From Chitinophaga sp. GbtcB8 (GTDB lineage Bacteria; Bacteroidota; Bacteroidia; Chitinophagales; Chitinophagaceae): a DNA stretch of 64,000 nt. Under the pieces are notes generated by a model. The model did no database searches and was not told where the DNA came from. It saw only the letters and a program-made list of their open reading frames with translations. Location of the stretch: the NCBI RefSeq assembly GCF_019091455.1, contig NZ_JAGXJN010000003.1:178558-242557 (forward strand). The letters are read 5' to 3'. This document shows, piece by piece, positions 39,201-47,628 of this stretch (its first letter is position 1; each line of letters begins with the position of its first letter). A program made the translations under genes and the position numbers.

Positions 39201-40425
39201 GCTTTTCCTGGCCCTGTTAAATGGCCACAGCCTGTATATAGTGCCGGATGATGTTAAAAAGTCGGGCACCGGTTTATGGGAGTATTATAGCCGGCATCAG
39301 ATAACACTCACAGATGGTACGCCTTCTTTCTTACAGCTGTTAGTGAGTTGTTTCCCGGGTGGCGATACGCCGGTGTTTTATTGGCTGATAGGCGGAGAAG
39401 TGCTGCCGCAGCCGCTGGTCCTGTCCCTGTTTGAATTATACGGTCCGCAGGAACCGCCGCTGCTGTTGAATGAATATGGTTTAACAGAATGTGCGGTAGA
39501 TAACTGCTGTTACAAAGTAACCGATATAGCGCAGCTGAAAGAAAAAGCAATATTGCCCATTGGGCAGCCTTTGCTGAACAACGGAATATTTTTGCTGGAT
39601 GATAAATTACGGCCGGTGCCTGAAGGCGTAGCCGGTGAAATATGCATAGCCGGCGCGGGCCTGGGGCGTGGTTACCTGAACCGCCCGGAACTAACGGAAG
39701 AAAAATTTGTAGCCGTGCCTGCCCTGCAGGGATTAAAAGTTTTCAGGACAGGTGATATGGGCCGCCGCCTGGAAAATAATGAGCTGGTATGTTTGGGCCG
39801 TAAAGACAGGCAGGTAAAAATAAGGGCCCACAGGATTGAGCTGGGAGAAATAGAACAGCTGCTGTTGAAACACCCGGATGTAAGCGAAGCGTATGTAACA
39901 GACCGGAAAGATGCGCAACAGGAACCTTACCTGGCCGCTTACCTGGTGATGAAGAAGCCTGTTGCCCAGCACCAGCTGAAAGCCCACCTGGAAAAGTGGC
40001 TGCCTGATTACATGATCCCGGCCTATTTTATAATGCTGGATAGGTTTCCGCTCACTATTAATGGTAAAATAGATAAGGCAGCGTTGCCCGACCCCACCAG
40101 GATCAGTACCCCGCATAATGCTTATGTAGCACCGTCTACAGACCTTCAGAAAAAATTCTGCGCCATCTGGGAAGAAACATTAGGAAGAGAGCAGGTAAGC
40201 ATTAAGGATAATTTCTTTGATCTTGGCGGGCATTCGCTTAAAGCAGTGCAGGTGGTTTTCAGGCTGCAGAAAGAGCTGCACGCAGATATTAATGTAGCTG
40301 CTATCTTCAGGAACCCCACGGTGGAAAAACTTGCCGCAGAAATAGAAAACACCCTGCTGCTGAAGAATATCAGTACCCTCAGTGAGGGGAAAGGCCTTCC
40401 GGATGTGGAAGAAGTGATCCTCTGA
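33271..40425 (+). CDS. Hybrid PKS-NRPS: KS-(decayed AT)-KR-ACP-C-A-T
   Basis: 2384 residues. KS: Cys160 in DTTCSSS, His296 in EAHGTGT, His336 in NIGHT. An AT-sized stretch (about 490-700) keeps AT spacing, but GHSxG is replaced by GSDVG (583-587), so no acyl-serine can form. Next is a structural plus catalytic KR: TGGATGIG from 951, Ser1099 in CSS, Tyr1112 and Asn1116 in YTVANAF, all catalytic residues present, so a beta-hydroxy product is expected. ACP Ser1249 in GGHSLIG. C domain with HHIISDG near 1443. A7: YTSGTTGQPKG, pocket DPKDLGEVDK, almost identical to A5. Last carrier Ser2322 in GGHSLKA. No DH or ER. It should add a reduced two-carbon unit and then an acidic residue, giving a statine-like or gamma-amino-beta-hydroxy segment from the preceding residue. 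The malonyl donor must be loaded in trans. Confidence 0.95.
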   Translation: MDIAIIGIGIRMPEAATLREFQENLAGGRDSVREISARRKKNTNLSMREAYQLLGYLEDIDLFDPAFFGISRSEARNMSPEQRILMEIAYEAFENAGYNYEHFNNTRTGVYIGDTMLQYYELAREIEPTLYTGNMSSIMAGRVARFFNLRQKAVMVDTTCSSSLVALHQACNDLAAGECDTALVGGVSINLFPRKKSSIDHLGIISPGGKARTFSARADGTSAGEGAVCLLLKPLEAALADRDIIHAVIKGAAVNQDANLSGSLTAPSSTAQAEVIVEAWEKAGIDPREVTYIEAHGTGTKLGDPIEIEGMGQAFARFTDNKHFCAVSAVKSNIGHTDCVAGLAGLVKAVLSLKQQQLFPTLHFNEPNPFIDFANSPVYINDTLRPWALPDGCSRRIAGVSSFGLTGTNCHVVVTEAPARDDSNRPAPKDVYPLLLSAQTQVSLKENMQALLQHLGEQPSLSPEDVSYTLAVGRKHHKYRLVVWGGTAKELELSLQSLSDAALLPSSPEDYPKQVCLFSDWSEAYPELAQAYAVHPVFAEFYQQCAALAGEQAGDPHFQQFVFQYSLYKLLAHAGVHITTMVGSDVGKIVIAAITAAMPLEEAVQAVLRYTPGQDQELEKRTATLLNRFKTERVAFMEMGPVGDISRQINKMPPADAQFKVVPLATGHKDNILTCLATLFQLQVPVNMAALWPFAGSSRTELPAYRFDRERCWLGEDHRFDKVKDWCYNFQWVEEALLPDQQTLTGRNLLLAAPAGHPLALELKQQLTAQQNNIHFLELTAATSESAITQVLQNAGQLNGIICLSGADNINGPLSAQMEQAMNGVYTLFNVLRTASHLFSDKGCSVLLTTVNACQVMPADPANPFQAMYTALLKGIQAEHPWLNIRSIDLDSTATQYLPVILQELQTATGIGYSAYRNNKRYVAQLGRAETLLPAYEEIEWFPENGTYLVTGGATGIGLALSLSIARQKRSNFIVLGRTTLPHKRLWKNILAGGNEDRAIQERIKALTALEKLDARVEYQAVDISDAATLQTVINNIKNRYQQVDGVLHAAGLAIENIPFDQLTQNSFRQALAAKVQGTVLLDEQLQELEPQFFVLCSSLNALVPKKYSTAYTVANAFEDAYALYRSAAGSTFYRAINWPGWDTGRDEPVLQEMPVLGLQPVKVKDGIAAFYYTLQLNSANVAIVPFDPGAFINPYFLTGKTTQPLQAVPAKPDQLTPTESKMLNIWQEVLKSDSISITDDFFEVGGHSLIGIQIVNRIEKELGITIEFELFFDYYTVKDLAAYIDTLLPQDEQLQEVVFEQIQPLEEQEHYNVSFAQKRLWILNFLVEGNVYNIPTTYVLNGHLNIIALETAFDTLIRRHESLRTVLLTIDGTPRQKVLDPGASGFRMKFQDISRETNRYELARQLVEKVVDTRFDLFKGPIILAQLIQLEADKFIFSFTLHHIISDGWSSEIIIRELLHVYNACNNGQPVTMPPLNIQYKDYTAWQVQQTKKEIFQEHRQYWLQQFAGEIPVLNLPTDKPRPSVQTFRGETLFFTIDSTVQQQLRELGKQQDATTFMTLFAALNVLLYRYAAQQEIVVGATVTERGHYDLENQVGFYVNTLPLRTSVSPADTFISLLEKVKKVVANANKHKDFPLDLLIDELNLERDASRSALFDIMAVYQHVGGQGNELLMEGIEVDDYPLDTDISRFDLTFDFYESDNDITLKLVFNSALYTAHFANNMGIHLQQLLLSCLQDPLQVIDDLSLADSAELEKLQAGTRMAKLAMTDHTAKDTLVARWQQSAAAFGERQALWYEGRSWTYQELHAKSNQLAAHLREAYNITADDKVAILLDKSDHTVLSILAVLKAGAAYLPLDPAHPAERLQYILRDALPKVIITQSDHLMKLEDYEGNVFAADLELDMLKTGTEDIAGNVTAKDLACCIYTSGTTGQPKGSLIEHHSLVNLTNGLHHLLALSTEHPLRMAAIAPVVFDPFGKQLFLALLNGHSLYIVPDDVKKSGTGLWEYYSRHQITLTDGTPSFLQLLVSCFPGGDTPVFYWLIGGEVLPQPLVLSLFELYGPQEPPLLLNEYGLTECAVDNCCYKVTDIAQLKEKAILPIGQPLLNNGIFLLDDKLRPVPEGVAGEICIAGAGLGRGYLNRPELTEEKFVAVPALQGLKVFRTGDMGRRLENNELVCLGRKDRQVKIRAHRIELGEIEQLLLKHPDVSEAYVTDRKDAQQEPYLAAYLVMKKPVAQHQLKAHLEKWLPDYMIPAYFIMLDRFPLTINGKIDKAALPDPTRISTPHNAYVAPSTDLQKKFCAIWEETLGREQVSIKDNFFDLGGHSLKAVQVVFRLQKELHADINVAAIFRNPTVEKLAAEIENTLLLKNISTLSEGKGLPDVEEVIL

Positions 40426-40463
40426 GCCGTTTAATTATTCACTCATCCTCTCAAATTATTGTA

Positions 40464-42119
40464 TTGGAATTCCTGAAAATCCTTTTTGGCAGGTCAAGAT
40501 CATTTTACCTGTTCCTGGCAATATTGAGCATCTTCAACGGTTTGCTGAATACAGGATTGCTGATGTTCATCAATAAAACCATCACACGCACTCCATTGCC
40601 TTTCCTGCCCCGGTATGACTGGTTGCTGTTCCTGGCATTGGTAACTGTATCATTGATCGTAAGTAAGGTGTTTCACACCTATATGGTTAGTCTTACTACG
40701 GATATACGCTCAGACCTGCAGATATCTATCCTGCGGAAGCTGAAGCATGCCAACTACCAGGAATTTGAGAAGCTGGGCAATGAAAAAGTGTTTACGGCCA
40801 TGGGCGATATTAATATGCTTAGCAATTTGCCGGAGGTGTTCATGAACATGATGAATGCGCTGATAACAGTGGCCTGTTGTTTTGTATACCTGTTTTTAAT
40901 GTCGGTCACCGGTGCCGCATTGATCATGCTGATGATGACGGGTTTGCTGATATTCTACCTGGTCAGGAACCGGAGTGTGGAAAAGCAGCTGAACCTGATC
41001 AGGAATATGCAGAACAATTTCTGGAAATACCTGGGCGATCTGCTGGGTGGATTCAGGGAAACAAAAATGCGTTTTACCCGTAATGAAAATATTCACACCG
41101 GTTTCCTGGAAAAGAACATTAACGAAAGCAAAGCCCTTAGTATTAAAGCCAGCACCCGTTACCTGGATAATGAGCTTACCGGCAACTACAGCTGGTACCT
41201 GACCCTGGGCGCCATTATGTTCCTGCTGCCCCGCATGTTCAGCCTGGACCAGGAAAATGTAACCGCCTTTCTTATCACCATCCTGTACCTGATGGGGCCT
41301 GTAGCGGTGCTTATTACCCTGGTGCCCACCTATACGAACGTAAAGATAGCGCTGCAAAGGCTGGATGAGTTTAACGCTAAGGTAAAGGCCCACATTACGC
41401 AGGAAACTACCGGAGCGCAAACGGACGACTTTGGACCTTTCCGGAGTATCCGTTTTGAACAGGTGAAGTTTGAATACTTTGATACCCGGGAACAGCGCAA
41501 CTTTGTGCTGGGCCCTCTGAGCCTTGAAATAAAAGAACATGAAACCGTATTTATAGCAGGAGGTAACGGCAGTGGCAAAACCACTTTTGCCTATTTGCTC
41601 ACCGGTTTGTACCGCCCATCAGAAGGCACTATTTACCTGAATAATATACCGGTAACGGAGGATAACAGGGCGGTGTACCGCAACCGTATGTCGGCCATTT
41701 ATACCAATGGTTACCTGTTTGGTGAAAATTATGATGGTTTTGATCTGAACCCTGAAGGCGAACGGCTGGCAGGGCTGATAGCCTTATTAAAGCTTAATGG
41801 CATTTTAAGGATGGATGACAAGCATAATATGCTGGACATTCATTTATCAAAAGGTCAGCAAAAACGCCTGGCGCTGATCTATGCCCTGCTGGAAGAGAAC
41901 CCGTTTATAATGCTGGATGAATGGGCCGCAGAGCAGGATCCTGCCTTCCGCCACTACTTCTATGAAATTCTATTATCCAATCTCAAAGCAGAAGGAAAAA
42001 CCATTGTAGCCATTACGCACGATGATGATTTTTACCATTGCTGCGATCGTATTATAAAGTTTGGTTACGGTAAAGTGCTGTCAGATCAAAGAACAGACCG
42101 TACGCTTTCCTTACAATAA
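40464..42119 (+). CDS. ABC transporter, fused TMD-NBD, cyclic-peptide exporter type
   Basis: A 551-residue half-transporter with an N-terminal membrane domain (helices near 15-35, 50-72, 125-165 and 245-290) and a C-terminal ATPase: Walker A GGNGSGKTT (Lys372), signature LSKGQQKR, Walker B FIMLDEWAAEQDP, H-loop ITHDDD. Size and the short LSKGQQKR signature resemble the PvdE/SyrD group found in non-ribosomal peptide clusters. The likely job is moving the finished or precursor peptide across the inner membrane as a homodimer. The start appears to be TTG at 40464; no ATG lies close in frame, and the first in-frame Met (about 40563) would remove the first membrane helix. It lies 38 bp after the NRPS stop and 4 bp before the thioesterase. 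Confidence 0.88.
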   Translation: MEFLKILFGRSRSFYLFLAILSIFNGLLNTGLLMFINKTITRTPLPFLPRYDWLLFLALVTVSLIVSKVFHTYMVSLTTDIRSDLQISILRKLKHANYQEFEKLGNEKVFTAMGDINMLSNLPEVFMNMMNALITVACCFVYLFLMSVTGAALIMLMMTGLLIFYLVRNRSVEKQLNLIRNMQNNFWKYLGDLLGGFRETKMRFTRNENIHTGFLEKNINESKALSIKASTRYLDNELTGNYSWYLTLGAIMFLLPRMFSLDQENVTAFLITILYLMGPVAVLITLVPTYTNVKIALQRLDEFNAKVKAHITQETTGAQTDDFGPFRSIRFEQVKFEYFDTREQRNFVLGPLSLEIKEHETVFIAGGNGSGKTTFAYLLTGLYRPSEGTIYLNNIPVTEDNRAVYRNRMSAIYTNGYLFGENYDGFDLNPEGERLAGLIALLKLNGILRMDDKHNMLDIHLSKGQQKRLALIYALLEENPFIMLDEWAAEQDPAFRHYFYEILLSNLKAEGKTIVAITHDDDFYHCCDRIIKFGYGKVLSDQRTDRTLSLQ

Positions 42120-42123
42120 GTAT

Positions 42124-42849
42124 ATGCTGCGTATCAATTTATTCTGTCTTCCCTTTGCAGGCGGTAGTAAAACCGCTTATTACCGGTTTACGGAGCTGGC
42201 CCCGGAAGCCTTAACCATTATACCGCTGGAGCTACCGGGCAGGGGTATACGCTATTCAGAACCCCTGCTTACAGACCTGCATGTTATGGTAGAGGATATT
42301 ATGGCGCAGATAAGGCCGCGCCTGAGCCAGCCATACGCCTTATACGGGCATAGCATGGGCGCCCTCTTATGTTACCTGCTGGCCAAAAGAATAACTCAGG
42401 AAAAGCTGAATGCACCGCTGCACCTGTTCCTGACCGGGAAAGGCGCTCCTTCCATTCTGTTCAGCAGGAAGGTACGGCACCGGATGTCACAGGAGGAGCT
42501 GGTTGCAGACCTGCAGCAAATGGGTGGTATGCCGGACATTGTGCTGAAAGACCATAAGCTGCTGGATCTGTTCCTGCCCATTATAAGAGCAGATTTCCAG
42601 GCAGTGGAAAGTTTCCGTTATGAGGAGCCTGCCCGGCTGGATATACCCTTTACCGTTATAACAGGCAGTGAGGAAAGTATAACAGACGAAAAAATAAAAC
42701 CCTGGCAGCTGGAGACCTTTGCTACAGTAACGTTCCGCAAGCTGCCCGGAGGCCATTTCTTTATTTTCAATTACGGCCGGGAGATCCTGGAAATGATCAC
42801 CCACGCGCTTTACACTTACGCTTTGAAAGATGAAAACGGTGCAATCTGA
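42124..42849 (+). CDS. Type II thioesterase (alpha/beta hydrolase)
   Basis: A 241-residue stand-alone thioesterase of the kind that clears misloaded or stalled acyl groups from NRPS/PKS carriers. Signs are LFCLPFAGGSKTAYYRF at the N-terminus, nucleophile Ser77 in GHSMG, LPLELPGRG-like IPLELPGRG, and the catalytic His211 in GGHFFIF. The acid position, normally Asp in a GxxD context, reads Gly181-Ser-Glu-Glu184, so Glu may stand in for Asp. The start at 42124 (MLRINLFCLPFAG) is chosen because the upstream in-frame TTG at 42061 only adds residues read from the transporter gene. It overlaps the next NRPS by 20 bp. It is the only thioesterase seen, since no NRPS here has a C-terminal TE domain, so a role in release cannot be excluded. 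Confidence 0.88.
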   Translation: MLRINLFCLPFAGGSKTAYYRFTELAPEALTIIPLELPGRGIRYSEPLLTDLHVMVEDIMAQIRPRLSQPYALYGHSMGALLCYLLAKRITQEKLNAPLHLFLTGKGAPSILFSRKVRHRMSQEELVADLQQMGGMPDIVLKDHKLLDLFLPIIRADFQAVESFRYEEPARLDIPFTVITGSEESITDEKIKPWQLETFATVTFRKLPGGHFFIFNYGREILEMITHALYTYALKDENGAI

Positions 42850-45800
42850 TAACATATTTGACTTTATTGCACAGCTGCATGCAGCTGATATTCATATGCA
42901 GCTGGCCGGTGAACAGCTGAAAATAAGCGGCGCACGGCAGCAGCTGTCATCAGGTATACTGGAGCAGATAAAGGAAAGAAAGGTTGATATCATTAATGCG
43001 CTGAAAGGTTATTCCTATAAGAAACACAGTAATATTCCACTCATAGAGGATCAGGAATACTACGATGTTTCATATGCCCAGCGGCGGTTATGGATCATAC
43101 ACCAGCTGGAAGAAGGGAAAAGTGCCTATAATACGCTCTCTATATCCGGGTTTAAAGGGATCCCGGAACCCCGGATGCTGGAAAAAGCCGTACAGCAGCT
43201 GATGGACAGGCATGAAAGCCTGCGTACTGTATTCTTTTCACTGAACGGGGAAATAAAACAACGGGTCTGCAACAAAGGAATATTGCCTTCCCCGGTTTTG
43301 TATATACATCTTGAGGATGCGGCCCGGCAGCAAACCTTGTTGCAGGATTGTTTAGAGGAAGAGGCCAGTTACGTATTTGATCTGGAAAAAGGCCCCCTGT
43401 TCCGCATTAAACTGATTTACTGCAGTAACAGGGAATATATCTTCTGTTTCAATGTGCATCATATTATTGCAGATGGCTGGTCCATGAAGCTGTTGTTAAA
43501 TGAGCTGCAATGGTTGTATGAGCAAAATCTCACGCAGCAGCACACAGCAGAGGCGCCGCTGCCGGTCCAGTACCGGCATTACACAGCATGGCAGCGCCAG
43601 ACATTGCAGGAAAAGGGCGCTGGCAGCCATCGCGCCTATTGGAATATGCAAATGGAGGGCGATCTGCCAGTGCTGGATCTAACTACTGATTACCCAAGGC
43701 CTGCAATCAGGCGGTATGAGGGCAGCAGCAAAGAAGTTTGGCTGGACCAGGAATTAAAGAACCGTTTAACTGCGCTGGGTTTAGAAGCAGGCACCAACAT
43801 TTTTGCAGTATTGGTAGCCGCGCTGAGTGGTATTTTTTTCCGCTATACCGGCCAGCAGGATATTATGATAGGTACGCCGGTCAGCGCCAGGTCGCATGCG
43901 GACCTGGATGGGCAGGTAGGATTATATGTGAACACAGTCGTGTTCCGCAGCAGGTTTTCCGGTGAAAATACTTTTTATGAGCTGCTCCGGCACGTGAAGC
44001 AGGTAGTGCTGGATGGATTGGAGCACCAGCTCTATCCGTTTGATCTGCTGATAGAAGACCTGGATGTAGCCGGGGACCGCAGCAGGAACCCGTTGTTTGA
44101 CCTGATGATCATTTATGAAAAAAAAGAAGATGAGTATAACGCCAATACAAGCACAACGCTGGAATCGCAGGAATTGCTGAGCAGTAAAGTAAGCATGTTT
44201 GATCTGACCTATGATTTCCAGGAAAAAGAAGATGGGCTACAGCTGTCAATTGTATATAATAAGGAATTGTTTGTTCCGCAGCGTATTGAAAATATGGCAG
44301 CTCATTTCAAACAATGGCTGCACGCTGTTATCACTTACCCGCACCTGCCGTTGCAGGAGCTGGAGTATCTAGGCCAGAGGGAGCAGCATGTGTTATTGAA
44401 CGGGTTTAATGATACACACCGGGTTTATACTCCCGGTTTAACCCTTAAGCATTTACTGGAACAGCAGGCAAAGCGTACCCCCGATGCCGTAGCCGTTGTT
44501 TTTAAAGAAGAACGGTTAAGCTACAAAGCGCTGGATAAGGTAGCCAGCCAGTTAGCCAGGCTGTTAATGCAGAAGGGCGTAACTACAGAAACGCTTGTGC
44601 CGGTATGCATGGAAAGGTCTATGGAAATGGTGATAGCTATTATTGCCATACTCAAGGCAGGGGCGGCCTATGTGCCGGTTGACCCGCTTTATCCTGAAGA
44701 ACGTGTTCGCTATATTTTACAGGATACCGGTGCAAAGCTGGTAATAACAGACGGTGCTGCGTCCTTCATAGAAAATATAGCCGGCGTGGAGGTTTTAAAT
44801 ATGATCGCTGAACGGAGCATGATTCAGTCTATGCCGGATGCAAACATTGATATGGATCCTGATCCCCGCAACCTGGCTTATGTGATCTATACATCCGGCT
44901 CTACCGGCCGGCCAAAAGGAGTAATGATCGAACATGCTGCGATCGTAAACCGTCTTTACTGGATGCAGGAATATTTCCAGTTACAGGAAGACGACCGGGT
45001 GCTGCAAAAAACAACTTTTTGTTTTGATGTATCGGTATGGGAATTTTTATGGCCCTTATGCACCGGGGCCCGGTTAATAGTGGCTGTGCCGGGTGGGAAC
45101 CGAGACAACCGTTACCTTAAAGAAGTGATAGAAAGGGAAGCTATTACCACTCTTCACTTTGTACCATCTATGCTGGAAGTGTTCCTGGCAGATGTAGAAA
45201 AAGATGATTGTTCATCGCTCAGAAGAGTTATATGCAGCGGGGAAGCGCTGAAAGTAAATCACGTGCTTAAATTTAAGGAAAGCATGGGGCATGCATCCCT
45301 GTACAACCTGTATGGGCCAACAGAGGCGGCTATAGATGTGAGCTACTGGCGCCTGCCGGAAAATGCACAGGCATTAAACCAGGTACCAATAGGAAAGCCG
45401 GTTGCAAATACCGGTTTATATATACTAGATAATAACAATAAACTGCAGCCACTGGGCGCCAAAGGGCGTTTGTTTATTGGCGGCATTCAGCTGGCAAGGG
45501 GTTATTTGAATAACCAGGCGCTTACAGAAAAGAAGTTTATTGAGCACCCGGAAATAGGGCGTTTATACGATACCGGTGATATAGCCCGCTGGTTATGGGA
45601 TGGCAACCTGGCATTCCTTGGCCGTGATGATGACCAGGTAAAGATCCGGGGATACCGTATTGAATTGGAGGAAGTAACTGCCGCCTTAATAAAATATAAA
45701 GGCATCAAAGATGGGGTGGTAGTGGCCCGCCAGGTAAACGGCGACAATATGCTGGCAGCATATATTATCTGGGAGGGGCAGCCGGATGAGGAAGGAGTAC

Positions 45801-47554
45801 GGATGTATCTGCATTCCTGCCTGCCCTTATATATGCATCCGGCCGTTTATGTTAGTTTGAACGATCTGCCGCTTACTGCCAGTGGTAAAATAGATAAAAA
45901 GCAGTTGCCTCCATTACCGGAATTGTTGCAGGGACCTGGTTACATATCCCCGGAAAATGAGATGGAGCAAAAGATGGCGGAGATATGGGAGGAAGTATTT
46001 TATCGCGAAAAAGTAGGTGTATCAGACGATTTCTTTGCGCTGGGCGGGCACTCGATAAAGGCAATAAGAATGATCTCATTGATCTATAAAGCATTTGGTG
46101 TGCAAACAACGCTCAACAACATCTTTACATATACAACTATAAGGGCGCTGTGCAATGAATTAAAGAAGCAGGACCAGCAGCATAATTCGCCCGCTGAAAT
46201 AAATGGCCATACTTTCCGGATAGAAGCAGGCAATGAAACCTTTTATGAAGTTACAGGCGGCCAGCAGTACTGGGTGAACATGTATCATGATGAGGAATAT
46301 AAGCAGCATGATAAACGGCATGGATTAATGTCGCTTATTCTGGAAATAAATGGTGGCTTTAATATCGGGCCCTTTAAAAAAGCAGTGCAGTTTTTGATTG
46401 AGCGGCATGAAAGCCTGCGTGCCACTTTCCGTTTCCTGGATGGGAAATGTGTGATGAAAATATTGGATCAGGCAGCCCTTTCTCATTTTCCTGAGTATAG
46501 CGAAGCTGTACAGGAAGATATACTGGATGAAGCTGCCGCAAACTTTATCTATTTTAAGGATCACCAGTTTGATTTTGAACAGGGGCCTTTGTTCCTGGTA
46601 CGCGTGTTAAAGATCAGTCATGATAAACATATCGTGTCTATAAGGATCCATCATGTAATTTCAGATACCTGGACTATAGAAATAATGGCCAGGGACCTGT
46701 TCACTGCTTATAAAGCTTATGATCAGCAACAGCTGCCGCAGCTGCCCCCCTTACGGTACCAGTTCAAAGAGTATCTTTCCTTTGTACTGGCCTATGAAAG
46801 GGCAAACTGGCAATCGCATGATGCTTACTGGCGGCAGCGTTATACTACCCTCCCGGACGATCTCATTATTCCGGCTGAGCAAAAGGAACGCTCTGGTGAC
46901 TTTTCAAAGCGCATTGTTCATGAACTTCATTTTCCGGTTCAGCGTCCTTTGTATGAGCAGTTAAAAATATATGCGGGCCGTTTTTCAGCAAGCCTTTTTG
47001 TAGTACTGCAGGCCGCTTTTAAAAGTTACCTTCATCATAAGACCGGGCAGCTGGATATTGTGATCGGAGCGGATCTTCATGGACGGGATCACGCCGGCCT
47101 GGAAGATCAGATAGGCAGTTATTCCAGGGCTGTATTAGTAAGGACCACCTTTGAAGAGCAGGACGATTTTGCAGCGCAGGTGTATAAAGTAAAACAGGCT
47201 AACCTGGAAATGATCCGGTATACTGCAGCCAGCCTGCTTGGATATTTACTGGAATTAACGCCGCCGGGTGTAGACCTTCGGACTACCGTGTGGAAAGTGA
47301 ACCTGAAATATGATGATGCCGCTCATTATCATGTAAGTGACCAGGTGTTCCGTGAGCTGACCAACGGTTTTGATATAAAATTATTACCGGATCCGGCCAA
47401 CAGTATCATGTTAACCCCATTTGATATGCAGCTTGGATTTGTGACCACTGAAGAAGGATTGACCATCAGCGCAGAATATGATAGCAGCCTGTACACCAGT
47501 GAGTCTATCCGCGCCATGATAGATGACTTTATTACCTATATGCAGGGGCTTTAA
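42830..47554 (+). CDS. NRPS, TubC-like docking-C-A-T-C (terminal C domain)
   Basis: 1574 residues. The first 60 or so resemble a TubC-type N-terminal docking domain (FIAQLHAADIHMQLAGEQLK), which receives the tail of an upstream megasynthase. C domain from VSYAQRRLWII with HHIIADG near 210. A8: YTSGSTGRPKG, pocket DVWHISLIDK, which fits Ser (DVWHLSLIDK type). Carrier Ser1075 in GGHSIKA. The protein ends with a second C-like domain (about 1130-1570) with HHVISDT near 1274, where Thr replaces Gly. No thioesterase or reductase domain follows. As the last synthase of the series it should add Ser, and the terminal C domain is the best candidate for chain release by cyclisation or transfer to a free amine or alcohol. 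The start overlaps the thioesterase by 20 bp. Confidence 0.95.
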   Translation: MKTVQSDNIFDFIAQLHAADIHMQLAGEQLKISGARQQLSSGILEQIKERKVDIINALKGYSYKKHSNIPLIEDQEYYDVSYAQRRLWIIHQLEEGKSAYNTLSISGFKGIPEPRMLEKAVQQLMDRHESLRTVFFSLNGEIKQRVCNKGILPSPVLYIHLEDAARQQTLLQDCLEEEASYVFDLEKGPLFRIKLIYCSNREYIFCFNVHHIIADGWSMKLLLNELQWLYEQNLTQQHTAEAPLPVQYRHYTAWQRQTLQEKGAGSHRAYWNMQMEGDLPVLDLTTDYPRPAIRRYEGSSKEVWLDQELKNRLTALGLEAGTNIFAVLVAALSGIFFRYTGQQDIMIGTPVSARSHADLDGQVGLYVNTVVFRSRFSGENTFYELLRHVKQVVLDGLEHQLYPFDLLIEDLDVAGDRSRNPLFDLMIIYEKKEDEYNANTSTTLESQELLSSKVSMFDLTYDFQEKEDGLQLSIVYNKELFVPQRIENMAAHFKQWLHAVITYPHLPLQELEYLGQREQHVLLNGFNDTHRVYTPGLTLKHLLEQQAKRTPDAVAVVFKEERLSYKALDKVASQLARLLMQKGVTTETLVPVCMERSMEMVIAIIAILKAGAAYVPVDPLYPEERVRYILQDTGAKLVITDGAASFIENIAGVEVLNMIAERSMIQSMPDANIDMDPDPRNLAYVIYTSGSTGRPKGVMIEHAAIVNRLYWMQEYFQLQEDDRVLQKTTFCFDVSVWEFLWPLCTGARLIVAVPGGNRDNRYLKEVIEREAITTLHFVPSMLEVFLADVEKDDCSSLRRVICSGEALKVNHVLKFKESMGHASLYNLYGPTEAAIDVSYWRLPENAQALNQVPIGKPVANTGLYILDNNNKLQPLGAKGRLFIGGIQLARGYLNNQALTEKKFIEHPEIGRLYDTGDIARWLWDGNLAFLGRDDDQVKIRGYRIELEEVTAALIKYKGIKDGVVVARQVNGDNMLAAYIIWEGQPDEEGVRMYLHSCLPLYMHPAVYVSLNDLPLTASGKIDKKQLPPLPELLQGPGYISPENEMEQKMAEIWEEVFYREKVGVSDDFFALGGHSIKAIRMISLIYKAFGVQTTLNNIFTYTTIRALCNELKKQDQQHNSPAEINGHTFRIEAGNETFYEVTGGQQYWVNMYHDEEYKQHDKRHGLMSLILEINGGFNIGPFKKAVQFLIERHESLRATFRFLDGKCVMKILDQAALSHFPEYSEAVQEDILDEAAANFIYFKDHQFDFEQGPLFLVRVLKISHDKHIVSIRIHHVISDTWTIEIMARDLFTAYKAYDQQQLPQLPPLRYQFKEYLSFVLAYERANWQSHDAYWRQRYTTLPDDLIIPAEQKERSGDFSKRIVHELHFPVQRPLYEQLKIYAGRFSASLFVVLQAAFKSYLHHKTGQLDIVIGADLHGRDHAGLEDQIGSYSRAVLVRTTFEEQDDFAAQVYKVKQANLEMIRYTAASLLGYLLELTPPGVDLRTTVWKVNLKYDDAAHYHVSDQVFRELTNGFDIKLLPDPANSIMLTPFDMQLGFVTTEEGLTISAEYDSSLYTSESIRAMIDDFITYMQGL

Positions 47555-47628
47555 ACCTTTATACAGAAAATAAAGTGTCTTAATAGTGTTATCCCATCCC
47601 CCGCTTTACAGGAATAAAATAAGCAGTT

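Noticed and set aside
42061..42123. Upstream TTG start for the thioesterase
   Set aside because: It would add 21 residues read out of frame from the transporter gene; ATG 42124 matches the family N-terminus.
47555..47628. Gap after the last NRPS as a possible terminator or promoter
   Set aside because: No hairpin with a T-run and no TAnnTTTG box could be seen.
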